Below are positions 5,146 to 5,156 of a DNA stretch of 5,156 bases, one piece after another. This stretch comes from Bacilli bacterium (GTDB lineage: Bacteria; Bacillota_I; Bacilli_A; Haloplasmatales; Haloplasmataceae): contig JAAZCR010000088.1 of assembly GCA_012513195.1 (NCBI GenBank), positions 1 through 5,156 on the forward strand, read 5' to 3'. Under the pieces are notes generated by a model that did no database searches, had not been told where the DNA came from, and was given only the letters and a program-made list of their open reading frames with translations. Positions within the stretch are counted from its first letter, which is position 1, and the number at the start of each line of letters is the position of its first letter. A program made the translations under genes and the position numbers.

Positions 5146-5156
5146 CTTTAAGGGGA
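5135..5156 (+). repeat. IS terminal inverted repeat, copy B, at the window edge
   Basis: On the plus strand this starts TGTACTGTCTAC and ends AAGGGGA exactly at the last base. It faces away from copy A across the 11-bp spacer 5124-5134. It may be the right end (IRR) of a second, minus-oriented element beyond the window, or an internal arm of a hairpin if the element's true end lies further right. Together the arms can form a stem of 12 plus 7 bp with a 3x3 internal loop. Confidence 0.6.

Overview
The window is AT-rich and reads as a low-GC Bacillota or Mycoplasmatota-type genome. Shine-Dalgarno sites are strong and the promoters are sigma-A-like with T-rich terminators. All five intact genes stop with TAA. 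The tryptophans I checked, in the two permease genes, are TGG, and no gene needs TGA read as Trp, so the standard code fits and a Mycoplasma or Spiroplasma code is not required. I cannot name the genus.

Layout from left to right: (1) positions 1-120 hold the first 40 codons of a minus-strand transposase, probably IS1182-like, running off the left edge. (2) Positions 121-235 are non-coding and contain two hairpins. (3) Positions 236-3435, minus strand, are a compact three-gene ABC-2 exporter operon: an ATPase followed by two different permeases. It has a clear promoter at 3482-3510, and the genes are separated by 1 bp or overlap by 14 bp. (4) Positions 3521-3550 are an intrinsic terminator for the next minus-strand gene. 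(5) Positions 3553-4233, minus strand, encode a cytoplasmic-looking protein with two DUF4397-like domains joined by a methionine-rich linker. (6) Positions 4234-4373 are a divergent intergenic region with an inverted repeat and an extended -10 promoter. (7) Positions 4374-4841, plus strand, encode a small two-helix membrane protein with a bacterial PH domain (bPH2, YdbS-like). (8) Positions 4851-5123 are a truncated IS3-family (IS150-like) element on the minus strand, keeping only its left end and most of orfA. (9) Positions 5135-5156 are a second, facing copy of the IS terminal repeat at the right edge.

The ABC genes form one functional unit: a heterodimeric membrane channel driven by one ATPase, with unknown substrate. 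No regulator, immunity gene, peptide precursor or biosynthetic gene is linked to it here. The DUF4397 and bPH2 genes are divergent neighbours that may share a control region, but nothing shows they work together.

The most unusual structure is at the right edge. Two 22-bp IS terminal repeats (18/22 identical) face away from each other 11 bp apart. A -35-like hexamer lies in one and a -10-like hexamer in the other, 18 bp apart, reading into orfA. This resembles the junction promoter of an IS3-family circle or tandem dimer. Both window edges lie in IS sequence, which suggests, but does not prove, that the window is a contig broken at repeats. I found no CRISPR array, tRNA, rRNA or riboswitch.
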